Source: Lineus longissimus
Taxonomy: Eukaryota; Nemertea; Pilidiophora; Heteronemertea; Lineidae
Reading direction: 5' to 3'
Assembly: GCF_910592395.1 (NCBI RefSeq)
Contig: NC_088315.1
Span: 11,660,501-11,724,500, forward strand
Length of the DNA: 64,000 nucleotides
This document shows, piece after piece, positions 1 to 12,100 of the stretch. The translations under genes were made by a program, and so were the position numbers. Below the pieces are notes generated by a model. That model was not told the DNA's origin, did not search any database, and saw nothing but the letters and a program-made list of their open reading frames with translations. Within the stretch, counting starts at the first letter, position 1; every line of letters begins with the position of its first letter.

Positions 1-798
1 GAATTTTCTTTATCCTGTCTAGGGGGGGCGGCATTTTCCCTATGGCCGTAAGGAACCGAACTCCAACGTAAACGAAGTCTTGGGATGGTATTAATTCTGA
101 CTTTGTTTCGTTGATAATCCAACCTGCGGAAACTACTTTTTGCTTTAGAACCTGAAGTTGTTGCAGTAGTAGTTCCCGCGATTTGCAACGGAGTAGCCAA
201 TCGTCTAGGTAGTGATGGAGCTTGAACCCCATCACGTGAAAGGGAGCGACGAAGGCTGTGACTATCGTAAAAATTAGGGGTGCCGATGCCAGACCGAACG
301 GCAGGGCCCTGAATTGATACGTCTTTCCTTCGTAATGGAATCGAAGGAAGTGTTGATAGTCTGGATGGATCGGTACATGTAAGTACGCATCCGTTAAATC
401 CATCGATACCGCCCAATCGTTGGGCTGTATCGCCGTTGCTATAGACCTGGTGGTTTCCATCTTGAAATGAGGAACATTCAAGAAGGTGTTTAACCTGGAA
501 AGGTCTATGATCAGCCTCCATGTCCCTGCTTTCTTGGGAACCAAGAAAACGTGGCTGTAAAAGCCGGGGGAGCATGGATCTTGAAGGACCTGGATAGCTT
601 GCTTCTCCAGTAATGTCGCTTGGAGGGCAGAGGCCTTGACTGGGTCCTTCGGTGGCTGAACTGGGGTTGGATATATGGTAGTCGGGGGGGGGGGGGGGAG
701 GGGGGGTACGGTTGAAATCTAGTTTCACTCCGTACCTCAATATGTTTGGGACTGGGGACCCCTTTGGGCACCAATCGTCCCAAATGTCTGCAAATTTT
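1..798 (-). CDS. DIRS reverse transcriptase, partial (runs off left edge)
   Basis: Reads ADIWDDWCPKGSPV near the start, then SPGFYSHVFLVPKKAGTW, RLIIDLSRLNTFL, VSMDLTDAYLHVPI, FRALPFGLASAPLIFT and HYLDDWLL. These are reverse-transcriptase motifs, with LDDW as the catalytic Asp pair in the DIRS style. The two halves are one base out of frame across a run of 15 C (plus-strand G at 684-698), a likely homopolymer slip. No start codon was assigned; a TAA precedes the frame near 800. Confidence 0.85.
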
Positions 799-837
799 TA
801 CAGACGGCCCCCGACTACCGGAGTCGGCTCCTTTTTG

Positions 838-2406
838 TCACCTCTTCCGGCCAGCACCCCTTGGGCGAAAGGAGTGCTTAGTCGGACCGGATCCACCCTG
901 GTTAGAGGAAGTATTTTTCCTCTTTCCAGTCCGGCGACCCTCCGCTTCCCGTCGGAAGGATCCAGCAGGAGCAGGCTGACTAGGCGGGGTAGGCCTAGGC
1001 AGGACCTGCCTGGCGTACGGGATTGAACCCGATGCCTGCTGGGGCCTCTCTATCTTTCTAGCGTTAGGTAGAGAGGTCTTGGCCCTCTGTGTCGCAGTGG
1101 GGGCATATAATTTGTCCCAATCTTTCTGTGCTTGAGCCGCCTCTTGTACAGAATCTGCGAACAGGAAAGAACCGTCCATAGGAGCGGTTCTTAAGGCCCC
1201 TTCCAGCTGGAGGGATCTGATGACATTGAGAGAGCCCAGTGCGGCATCTCTACGGAGTAGGACGCTATTTGCTGCTGTCTTGGCGGACAGAGCAATAGCG
1301 TGCCTAATCGAATGTGACAAGGATGTCACAAGCGATTTTGTGTCATCAGATAGTGACTCATTATCTTTTAGGGATCTGGCTAGGGCCAGGTTAGTGTGCT
1401 CTGCGTAGGAGAGCACCGCTAAAGTGTTTTTGGCCAGACCCTCTTGTGCTCTAAGGTATCGGTAAGCCGAGGAGGAGGTCACCCTAGGCACGAGTTGGTC
1501 CAGCTGTACATCGTCCTTTAATATGGAAGTCGATGCTGCAGCTGGACAGCCGGCCGAGCTGACTCGATAATAGTCAGCGCGGTACTGCCTAACGGGAGGA
1601 AGTTGTGCCGTGAACAACTTCCCCGGTTTACACCAAGCTTCCGGTCCGACTGCCGGAAGGACAGGGATGGAAGTACGTTGGTGGGCGCCTTGTGAGTCTC
1701 TGATTGTTCGCTCCAAAAGTTCAGAGACTGCTACCACCGACGGGGAGGGAGGAAGGAATTCAAGTGCCCGAGTGGAGCCTTGAGAAACCTGTGGATTGGG
1801 ATCCACTTCCTGTCCCCAGAGTGAAAAGGTCGGTGTTGACAAGGCTGGCAGTTCCGGCGGGGTAGGGCACAGATCCTGCAGGAGGTACGCTCTGATCAAG
1901 GATCTGAGTGTCCTCATATCCGACAAGATACTGGCCTCCTCTGGTGACAGCTCCTCCTGATTGGGGGAGCGGTAGCCTGGCTGAGAACTCTCGTTCTCAG
2001 AAAATTCCTCTAAAATAGAGGAGTCGGATGGTGGGTATCCGATGGGACCAGGCGCACCAGAGGAACCGGAACCCTGCTCCAGATGGCTGAGTCTATCAGT
2101 AAGACCTGCTACCATCTGGATGAGCTGGGACAGTTGCTGTCCCGACTCGGGTTCCGGACCCGACGTGCGGCTTCTCTCAACGACGGGCGGTTGAGGCGAG
2201 GGTGAGCGCATAAGCGAACCCTGGAAGCCGTATGTACGGGCGAATGGGTCTTCCGGAAGCGGAAGATGCCCATATTCTGAACCAGAGTTCAGATGTCCTC
2301 TCTGCGTAGCTCGTTCCATGGGAACGACGCCTCTGCTACGAGGAGGGGGTGGCACTTCCGGTTGGTTCCACCCAAGAGGTTGGCCAACGTAGGAAGGTGC
2401 CTGCAT
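838..2406 (-). CDS. DIRS gag-like protein
   Basis: 522 codons from the first ATG: MQAPSYVGQPLGWNQPEVPP to the basic tail GPTKHSFRPRGAGRKR. The frame is open upstream to about 2590, so the true protein may start earlier. Pro/Ser-rich front, helical centre and Lys/Arg-rich end are usual for DIRS gag. A TGA near 2590 and the family A insertion at 2641 separate it from the piece at 3765-4182. It ends about 40 bp before the reverse transcriptase frame. Confidence 0.7.
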   Translation of the reverse strand: MQAPSYVGQPLGWNQPEVPPPPRSRGVVPMERATQRGHLNSGSEYGHLPLPEDPFARTYGFQGSLMRSPSPQPPVVERSRTSGPEPESGQQLSQLIQMVAGLTDRLSHLEQGSGSSGAPGPIGYPPSDSSILEEFSENESSQPGYRSPNQEELSPEEASILSDMRTLRSLIRAYLLQDLCPTPPELPALSTPTFSLWGQEVDPNPQVSQGSTRALEFLPPSPSVVAVSELLERTIRDSQGAHQRTSIPVLPAVGPEAWCKPGKLFTAQLPPVRQYRADYYRVSSAGCPAAASTSILKDDVQLDQLVPRVTSSSAYRYLRAQEGLAKNTLAVLSYAEHTNLALARSLKDNESLSDDTKSLVTSLSHSIRHAIALSAKTAANSVLLRRDAALGSLNVIRSLQLEGALRTAPMDGSFLFADSVQEAAQAQKDWDKLYAPTATQRAKTSLPNARKIERPQQASGSIPYARQVLPRPTPPSQPAPAGSFRREAEGRRTGKRKNTSSNQGGSGPTKHSFRPRGAGRKR

Positions 2407-2640
2407 TTCCGGTAGGACGAAGTCCGAAACCGGAAATGCCCGTAACTCCTTCGCCGGTATGGAGCTACCGGATGCCCTTTTAGAAGGAGGTACGGAGGGC
2501 GGAAACGCTGTTACCGAAGACGCATGGCGTTTCGGAGGTGGCGTTATAAAGTCCGGCCCTACTCTACTGTGTCCGTTAGGACTGGGGTTATTTCACAGTA
2601 AAGACTGAGAAAAACCCCCAGTAGAGTCTTCGGTTACTGA

Positions 2641-3764
2641 ATGAAATGGCCAGGGCCATTGTGCTCACCTCATGTGGAGGAAAGATGGATAAAGAGCATG
2701 GTATTGTGTCATGTAGTGTTAGGTTTGATGTAGGTCCAAGCAATTACAATTTCCCCAAAATGGCCAATTTACAGTACATTCGACCTCTGTGACCTTGAAA
2801 AGTAGGTCAAATCAAAGAAGACCCGGGTGACACACTGAATGGTTGTTAGAATTAGATGTACCTATGATATAAAATTGGTGCCAATCGGGCAAGTCATTAC
2901 TAGGAATAATGGCATTTTGAAGAATTTAGGATTTGGCCCCCTCCCTGGAGGCCAAACGGCAAATCAGATCGCACCAAACTTCGGTACCTGAGATCACCTG
3001 ACCAAGGGGTACATGTGTACTTAATTTGTGATCAATAGTCATTGCAGTTAAGAAACGTGCCATAGTTACGGCCTGACGGCAAATTTACGCCATTTGACCT
3101 CTGTGACCTTGACAAGAAGGTCAAATTAAAAACCTGTGTGACATATACTGTATGGTGGTTAGATGTACCCATGATATCAAATTGGTGGCAATCGGGCAAG
3201 AAGTTAAGGAATAATCACATTTTTAAGGTTTTTGGATTTTGCCCCCTGGTGGTCAAGTCATGAATCATATTGGATCAAACTTCGGTCCCTGAGATCACCT
3301 GATTAAGGGGTAAATGTGTACCAAATTTGGTATCAATAGTCATTGCAGTTTAGAAACGTGCCATCGTTACATCCTAACGGCCAATTTACACCATTTGACC
3401 TCTGTGACCTTGAAAAGGAGGTCTAATCAAAAACCCGGAGGATATATGATGCACCTTTGCTAGAAGTACCTACCACATTTTTTTAAAAATTTCCCGACTA
3501 CTATTAAGGGAGATATTGCATATTTTCACTTTTAACGTTTGGCCCCCTGGAGGCCAAACCATGAAACGAATCGAACCGAAACTTGGTCTCCAAGGTGTCA
3601 TTACATAAGGGTACATGTGTACCAAGTTTCAACTCAATAGCTCAATAACAGTTACGAAACGTGCCCTGCTAACGGACGACGGACGACGACGACGACGACG
3701 TACGACGGACGACGGACGCCACGGTATGGGATAAGCTCACCTCTGCTAAGAGGTGAGCTAAAAA
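2641..3764 (+). mobile_element. Family A (HINE-like) repeat, copy 1, inside DIRS
   Basis: Begins ATGAAATGGCCAGGGCCATT and ends with the hairpin GCTCACCTCTGCTAAGAGGTGAGC followed by AAAAA (written here as stem GCTCACCTCT, loop GCTA, stem AGAGGTGAGC). It holds internal units of about 300 bp, each with the GACCTctgTGACCTTG cassette and a GGCCCCCTGG box, then a short (GAC)n tract. Nearly identical to copy 2. Confidence 0.8.
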
Positions 3765-4182
3765 CGGGAACCCACGTCAGTAACCGGAACTGCAATCGGC
3801 GGACCGGAAGCAGGGTGCTCCCGCGGGTACAAAGGGCTTGTACTCGGGGGAGCGGACGACAGAGGAACCGGAAGGTTCCCTGACGTCCGGGGTATATTAA
3901 ACCCTTGGAGACTTATTGGATGTAAGTCTCCCTTGGGACCACAGACATTAATAATGTCAGATCCCGCATCCTTCGCAGCCGCGGCCGGAACCGGAACTCG
4001 GCTGACGGAAGGGGTGGTGGCGGGAGGTTTGCTAGACCTCCGGGTTATATGCCCGGAAACGGAACCGGAAGAGGGTTTAGGCGTCTTCGCGGCCCGTTTC
4101 CCGCCACCAGACGCATTCCTTTGTGGTGAGACAAAGGATGCCGTCGGAGGGGTACGCCATATAAAAAATGGTACCAATGACA
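3765..4182 (-). pseudogene. 5' piece of DIRS gag between two repeat insertions
   Basis: Open minus-strand frame with Pro/Ser/Val-rich sequence (KPPATTPSVSRVPVPAAAAK, then PREHPASGPPIAVPV). Composition and CCGGAA-rich DNA match the DIRS element on both sides, so this is probably the front of gag cut off by repeat insertions. Read through into the flanking repeats it has no meaning. Confidence 0.5.
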
Positions 4183-5413
<1,231 letters not shown>

Positions 5414-5420
5414 ATAAAAA

Positions 5421-5898
5421 CACTGGGAACCCCAAGTAGGCCAGAAAGGACGCAATAATTAATGGAAAGGAAAACATGCCTACTTGAATTAAACACTATT
5501 GCAATGGATCTGAGTCTTGTTCATTACAATAGAGCGGAGAATAGCCTACTTAACTCTACCCTACCAAGATCAAAATAATGGAGCCGGGTCGACTAAGCTA
5601 GCTAAGAAAATGTCTATAATTAAATAGACTGGACAATACTACTGCCAAGATTAGTTTGGCGGTCTACTCCGTAGGTGAATGAACCCAAAAATCGTCTAGA
5701 CTTGGCTGGTTGAATTTGGTTTTAAATCGAATTCACGGCAGCTTTGAAAAAACGATGTGCTTCGTAGAAGCACAAGAGTAAAGACTGAATATGGCGGCAT
5801 GAGATCGGCGCGATCTCGCGGGATCGGTCAGGGTGCCGCCTGGCGGCCGAGCTGTTAACTCAGTTCTCCCTTTAGAAAATTAAAGGGATACTCTTGTG
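5421..5898 (-). other. 5' untranslated / terminal part of DIRS element
   Basis: Follows family A copy 2. Contains an inverted pair, CACAAGAGTA near 5770 and TACTCTTGTG near 5889, around a GC-rich core (CGCGATCTCGCGGGATCGG), as expected of a DIRS terminal repeat. No open frame. Confidence 0.45.
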
Positions 5899-6045
5899 TT
5901 TGAGCCCAAATGGAGTAACATGCAAAAGTGTTCCATAGGTAAGTTTGAATGACACAAAATGGCAAAAAACCTTGATATATGGCCTTTAACAATTAAGATG
6001 TAAACACAACAAATAGACTGCTGAGTATTTTTGTTGAATATTCAC

Positions 6046-6154
6046 CATCCAAATTGGACCCACTGAATCAACACGATCTGCTTCAGTCTTGACATGGGGT
6101 GGGCACACATGATCCATGAAGAGTTGGACAACACAGATCCTAGTCCATAGAGGC
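6046..6154 (-). CDS. RNF213: RNF213-like exon 51 (last exon in window)
   Basis: Reads PLWTRICVVQLFMDHVCPPH to VGPIWM. Acceptor TATTCTTTTCCAG joins exon 50 in frame through a split Arg codon. The donor given (GTGAAT) is the best of several; if unspliced, the frame stays open to a TAA at 5986-5988. No RING finger follows in the window. Confidence 0.8.
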
Positions 6155-9100
6155 CTGGAAAAGAATAAGATTAAAACATTTGCAAAAACATCGGGTGGCA
6201 AATGAAAAATATGCATTGTACTTTTAAGCACGTCTTGTCTCAATGACCAATTCATGCAAATGTCCTGCAATTTTCCCAGCATCAACAATAGGATTTGCTG
6301 TGGTTGCGGTACACATTTAAAATTCATAGTCAAAAGGGCTAATCTGCCCTGAGAAACTGAGGTCTGGCTGATTCTAGTGCCACATTCAAGGGCTACTTCC
6401 AGGAGACACATAATGTATGAATGCTCAAAAATGTAGACTAATATCATCCCGGATGAGTAGGAGTAGGCGAAATGGGAAGTAGGCGAAATGGGAAGTAGGC
6501 AAAATGGGAATTAGGCAAAATGGGAGTAGGCGAAATGGGTGTAGGCAAAATAGGAGTAGGCGAAATGGCTGTAGGCGAAGTGGGTGTAGGCGAAATGGGA
6601 TGATACCATCACACTGGTATCTAGTTTCATACCAATAAAAAACAAAAGTTATCAAAAAATGTTTGATTAATCCGTTTTGATGGAGTAATTATGATGTCAT
6701 CTAAACTAAGAAAAAGTATTGTTGCCTTGCTGACCGTTTTTGAGCCATCAAATATATGCCGTATGCCGTTTGTATTTAAAGGTGGCTTAGGTAGAAAAAA
6801 ACGCAGTAAGAACGTACAAAATGCCATAATGCAGTTATCATGCATGCAAATTTGCTGAAACTTGGTGTCTATAGTATCTGTATATCTGTCTACACAATGG
6901 CAATGTTGAAATTTATATGATGAATATTCTAGCTATGTAGCTGTAAATTTTCAAATTCATAATTTTTAACGAACGGCGTAAGCCTTTAATGTATTCACTG
7001 ATATAGAGGAATTGAGATTTACAGGATAACATGGTAAATGTCATCATTACAAATACATTTTGCACTGGCCCGATTCCTAAAATTCTTACCTGTACTCCTC
7101 CACATATTTCTGGCACAATGCTCCTAGAGGTAGGCCCTGACCATGAGCAGCAGTCTGCTGCATGATTCTCTCAGCCAAAGGCTTGAATAATTTGACTCGG
7201 TCAATCCACAACCTCCGCCCTTGTATCTTTTTCTTTAATGGATGTTCTTGTTTTTCATGCTCATCGTGAACATTATTGATGTGGTCAATAATCCGGATGA
7301 GGACAATCACATCAAGGGTCTGTAAAAAGAGACAACGAGAACATAGTTCTCTTCAGTACTATTAAGAAGATACTACTAAGATAGTCCATATATCAGCCCT
7401 CAACCGTAACCCGGTGACAGCTTGCAATTGGCTTCTTTAGTTACTGGGTTGGTCTATCAAATTACCAAGCTCACCCCAGGGAAGATTTGTTGGCCGTAAT
7501 AGGGCCAACATATCCTCCCTATTGTTTCACGCAGTTAAATACGCATTTTGAACACGATGTTCAGTAGATGAATTGAAAGTGAGCATTAAAAGATCCGCTT
7601 TACATGCCGGGCATTACCAGTGGCATGATCATATTGTCCTGAGAAGTAAAACAAGTCGACTATCATTGATAACTCACCATCTCTGTGAGTGTGTTGCTGA
7701 GCTCTTTATGTTTGCTTTCTATGAGCAATTCTAAGCACTCAGGCCAGATACTGCAGGCATAGATGAAATGATCCAAGCGCTCACGACACTTCGCATGCGT
7801 CAAGTGAAGTTTCTGTATCGTCAATCTTGTGCCATCCTCCCCATCTAGTTTTAATGTCTGACACACTTCCCTGAAGGCAATCTTGAGAGTCTTTATCAAA
7901 ATCTGAAAGATTGAAGTCAATTCATTATTATAGGAAGATGCAATATGTTTTGTTTTAGTGATTTTTATTCCATTAATAAAAGTATAAAGAACACATACAT
8001 AAATTTCCTAGGGCTGCCGCCCCTGTATCTAAAATAATATAATCATCATATCAACCATTATATCAATACCGGCGTCGTAACCCTATTGGATTTTTGCCGG
8101 AATAATGGAGTCCGCTACAGGCTACTCTCCACCTTTATAGGATCTTTTACTTGCCCTAGCACAGACACTCAGGTACCAGGGACCACGACTTTTAATCTCA
8201 TCCGACAGACCCTCGAGTATTTCAAACGTTGAACGTATTGTGAAGAGCCAGGAATTGTTGGTTTAGTTCCTTGAAAGCCACGCCGGTTCATACAAAAATA
8301 CAATCCTGGGTTCTCCCCGTGCCCTATTGCGTGGTTGCCAGCAGTGTTAACCACTAGGCTATGAGGCTCCTTAACATAATCTGATAAAAGTTTCCTGACT
8401 TAACATGATCAGTTAACATGAGTTAACATGAAAACAAGGCAGGAAAGTGGCAACAAAGAATTAACGCTGAATTTTGTGGCACAATCTTAAAAGCTGTGTT
8501 CTACATATAGTCTGTACACGATTCGCCAACATTTTCTAAAGAATATTTGACGCATTGTCGGTAATTCAATAACCCCTTTGTTGCAATGTATCAACTCCAG
8601 ATCTCGTATAACATTGTTTTTCATGAAAAATACAATGCACATTTTTGGTGCTGCAACCATAACAGCTTGGATCGGTACAAATTATAGAAGCAGTCAAAGC
8701 ACAGTCAAAACCACTGTTCAATGATGATTGTTTCGAGGTGTTTTAGAATAGAAAATGATACCTCACTGCCAGTATGGATGTCTCACAAAACACTGCTTGG
8801 GCAGACCTTCAACGCCCGTTTCAGCCATCATTTAAGCACCGCGCTCATTGTGCTTGTTAAAACGACATATACCTCTAATTTGGTACCAATTCCTTCAATC
8901 ACAAATAATGTGGAAGTTCCTACCTGTTCCAGGTCTTCCTCAACGGCCTTGAAGCACAAATGAACGAAGTCTTTCAAGTACTGTTCCATCAATTCATCCT
9001 GTACAGTCTCTGGCTGGTCTTGCATGAATCTCGTCAATGATTTTCCCACAGGGCTCTCCTGGAACAGCCTCTGGCAAGTCAGTTCCATCTCCTCTCCTGG

Positions 9101-12100
9101 TGCTCTTTGTGCTGTCTGTATAATCAACTCCATTTGTGAGTGTATCTCCCAGGAGAAAGGAAACTGAGGTTTGAACAGATGGTGACCGTTGCCTGTCTGT
9201 GGGGCAATCATTTCTGTCACATCAACATGGGTTGTGGGCGACTGGAACTGCGTGTAGGATAGTGGAGTCACCAGATTATCAGCAAACATTTGAAGCCAGA
9301 GTTGTCGGATGACGTCGTCAAGCCTTGTCTCGTTTTTCTTGAGGATATCGAGATTACAGTTTGTATCCATGTAGGCCACTAAACCTGCAAGGATTGGTGT
9401 CAATTTGTTTTCCATCACCATCTGGACTGCCTTCCTAAATAGAAAAACATAAAAAATACAAATTATAGTGTAGGACAGTTTCCAAAATGTTGATTCTTGA
9501 CATGACTACCAGCTATTCCAGAAAGGCCATCAGGAAGATAAAATGAATGAAACAACATACCTTTTAAATGACTATGAATCAGAGCTAAGATTGGCAGAAT
9601 TTGGAAGAAATGTTCAGATCTGTATTTGTTTATGCATATAAGCATGCAAGCATGAGTACCTTAGCAGGGACTGCATACGGATGCATAACCCAATACAAAA
9701 TCTGGAAGTTTTGTTACAAGTACATGTATTGCCGATCATGGCGCTGATTAACATCATGAATGAAACCATTTACATAAACCTTTTTTATGTAGCCTTCCAT
9801 TTAAGGTGATCGAAGCAGGCTTCAGCTGTAGTCAACCCTCTACTGTCCTCCACCTGCAATTGGTCTCGGGATGTTTCAGGTATTGATATCAATGAGAAAA
9901 TTTAAAATGTGCCTACCTGAAGGTTCCAACCCGATTGATGGTTTCCGTGGCAGCAGCTTCCTTGCTCAGCCAATCACTGGCCATCGAATGTACTGATGTC
10001 CTGCCTTCTTTTTCTTGGAAGAGCTGGAGCACTCGAACCTTCATGGCAGACATCAGGGAGTTCACATCTGAAAGCAGACCTAATATTAATATTTATCTCT
10101 TAATGTCCACCAGACTGCTATACAATATACATGTATATGATAAAATAGGCATCCATCTGTGTGATTCTTACAGTTTTACTAACCTTTGTAAGGATGTGAA
10201 AGGCCAGCTATATAAATTCTTTATAGCTAAGGCCGATAGTCAACTCAGTTTGCTTTAGAAAAGCCTATTAGACTATACACTACTGGTTGTTTAATGCCAA
10301 TGCGTGAGCCTACCTTCTTTCTGAGAAACCTTTTCCAAAATGATGTGCAAACGTTCTGTGGCTCTCTCAGAAGGCACAAATTCTGGATCTTTGACGATAG
10401 AAGCAGCACTCTGGATACATGATTGAATAAGGGCATCTACATCAAGGAATTGCTCAACCGATCTATCAATAGGGCGACATCCACCATGCTCTTGAGCCCT
10501 CTGTGTTGTCATCTGCACAATCTCATTCAGTCGTTCAGGTGAAGGTTGAATTGGCCATGTTTCATGGTTTTCAAGGTCAATTCCATCGATATTGATGTCA
10601 ACACTTTCAGGAGAAAGTGGTGGGGTCAGCAGTCCTTCCCTTGGGACATGAACATCGTCAATGAATGAAAGGGCATGCTTTTGCTGGAGGCACTGTCCAA
10701 TTCCTTTCCCAACACTTCCTTTCCTCACAGATTCCCCTATCAGATCACCTATGGATTGTTCAGACAACTTCATGATGGCAGGCTGGTGAGTAACACGAAG
10801 GTCGTCGATATATACAGAGGACCACCTTCCACCCTAAAACGGTACCAAGTGATTAATTGGGATCACCAGGGCCTTTGGTATAAAGTAAATGACCACACCG
10901 AAAGAACACAGATCTCAAAACTGAAATAAAGGGCCTGACAAAGTCGGTTCTCATATACCTTGGTAATGGTTTTGATTCTATTCCAACACATACACGTACA
11001 TACACAGATAAAACAGTGGCAACAGGTACCCTAAGCCAAGTAAATTCTATCGCAAATTGACAAGTCTGCAAAATTAGATGTTCTGCACGATGCATGAAAA
11101 TATTATTTGGGTGTAATATTCAATGCTAGCTTGCCTCACTTTTGAAACTAGCCATCATCACATCATCTTACTTACTTGGAATCCAATGAAGCTTCCTGCC
11201 ATCACTCTAGGCATCTGGACAATAAACACGAAATGCGCCTTTCCTCTCATTGTATTTTTCGACTTGGTGAACTCTTCCATAATCTGGTAGCGTGCACATG
11301 CTATCAAGTTACTGTTCCTGTCACCAGAGTCACACTGGAGAAGCATAAGTCGTTCATCATTGTCCTGCTGGTCAAAGAACTTCCTGAAGAAAAAAAAACA
11401 TCAACTGCTGTCACACCAGTACCGGCCTACATGAAACAGAAAAATATCTTACAAATAAAAAGTCTCATGAAGAAGTAACCACTAAGCTTACCTTAACTCC
11501 CTGGAAAACTGTTGCTTTGTGTCCATTGCCTGCAAGGCCAGCAGGGTGAAGTTTTTTCCAATCCCCAACCTCCGGGACAAAATCCGAGCATCGTTCTTGG
11601 CAAAAAGATGCGACTTTGTGGTCACCTGTAAACAATGCAAAGAAGTATTCCTCAGCAAATTAGTTTAAATTCAACAACATAATCAGTGGTATCTTAAATA
11701 TGATTTTCCAATGAAGTAAGTTATAAAATCATCATAATCTTCCACAATGTACTTCCCTATTGGTCATAATATATCCTATCATTTCAAGCTTATCATGATA
11801 CAGTTTAGCTTACATTCTCAGGGTGAAACCAAAAAAACACTCTAAGCTCCACCTCTCATATTCACAAGTTCTCAAATCCAGGTACCTCATAGAAGATATT
11901 CCTTTTTTCCTCCAACAGACTTGCTACAAAACAGATTTTGCGTTCTGATGATACAGCAGTTCGCAAGGCGCGTCAACAAATATATTTCTTACCTCCAGGA
12001 AGATACCTTTTCCCGATGTCCTATCCTTCAGGAGCTGACTAACAACTTGACTGAGGCTGTCATGAGCTTGCTCGATGAAGTATTTCTCAGAAAGGGCTTT

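Noticed and set aside
5986-6447. 153-codon minus-strand frame as an independent small gene
   Set aside because: Its 3' third is exon 51 of the RNF213-like gene; the front is intron that happens to be open.
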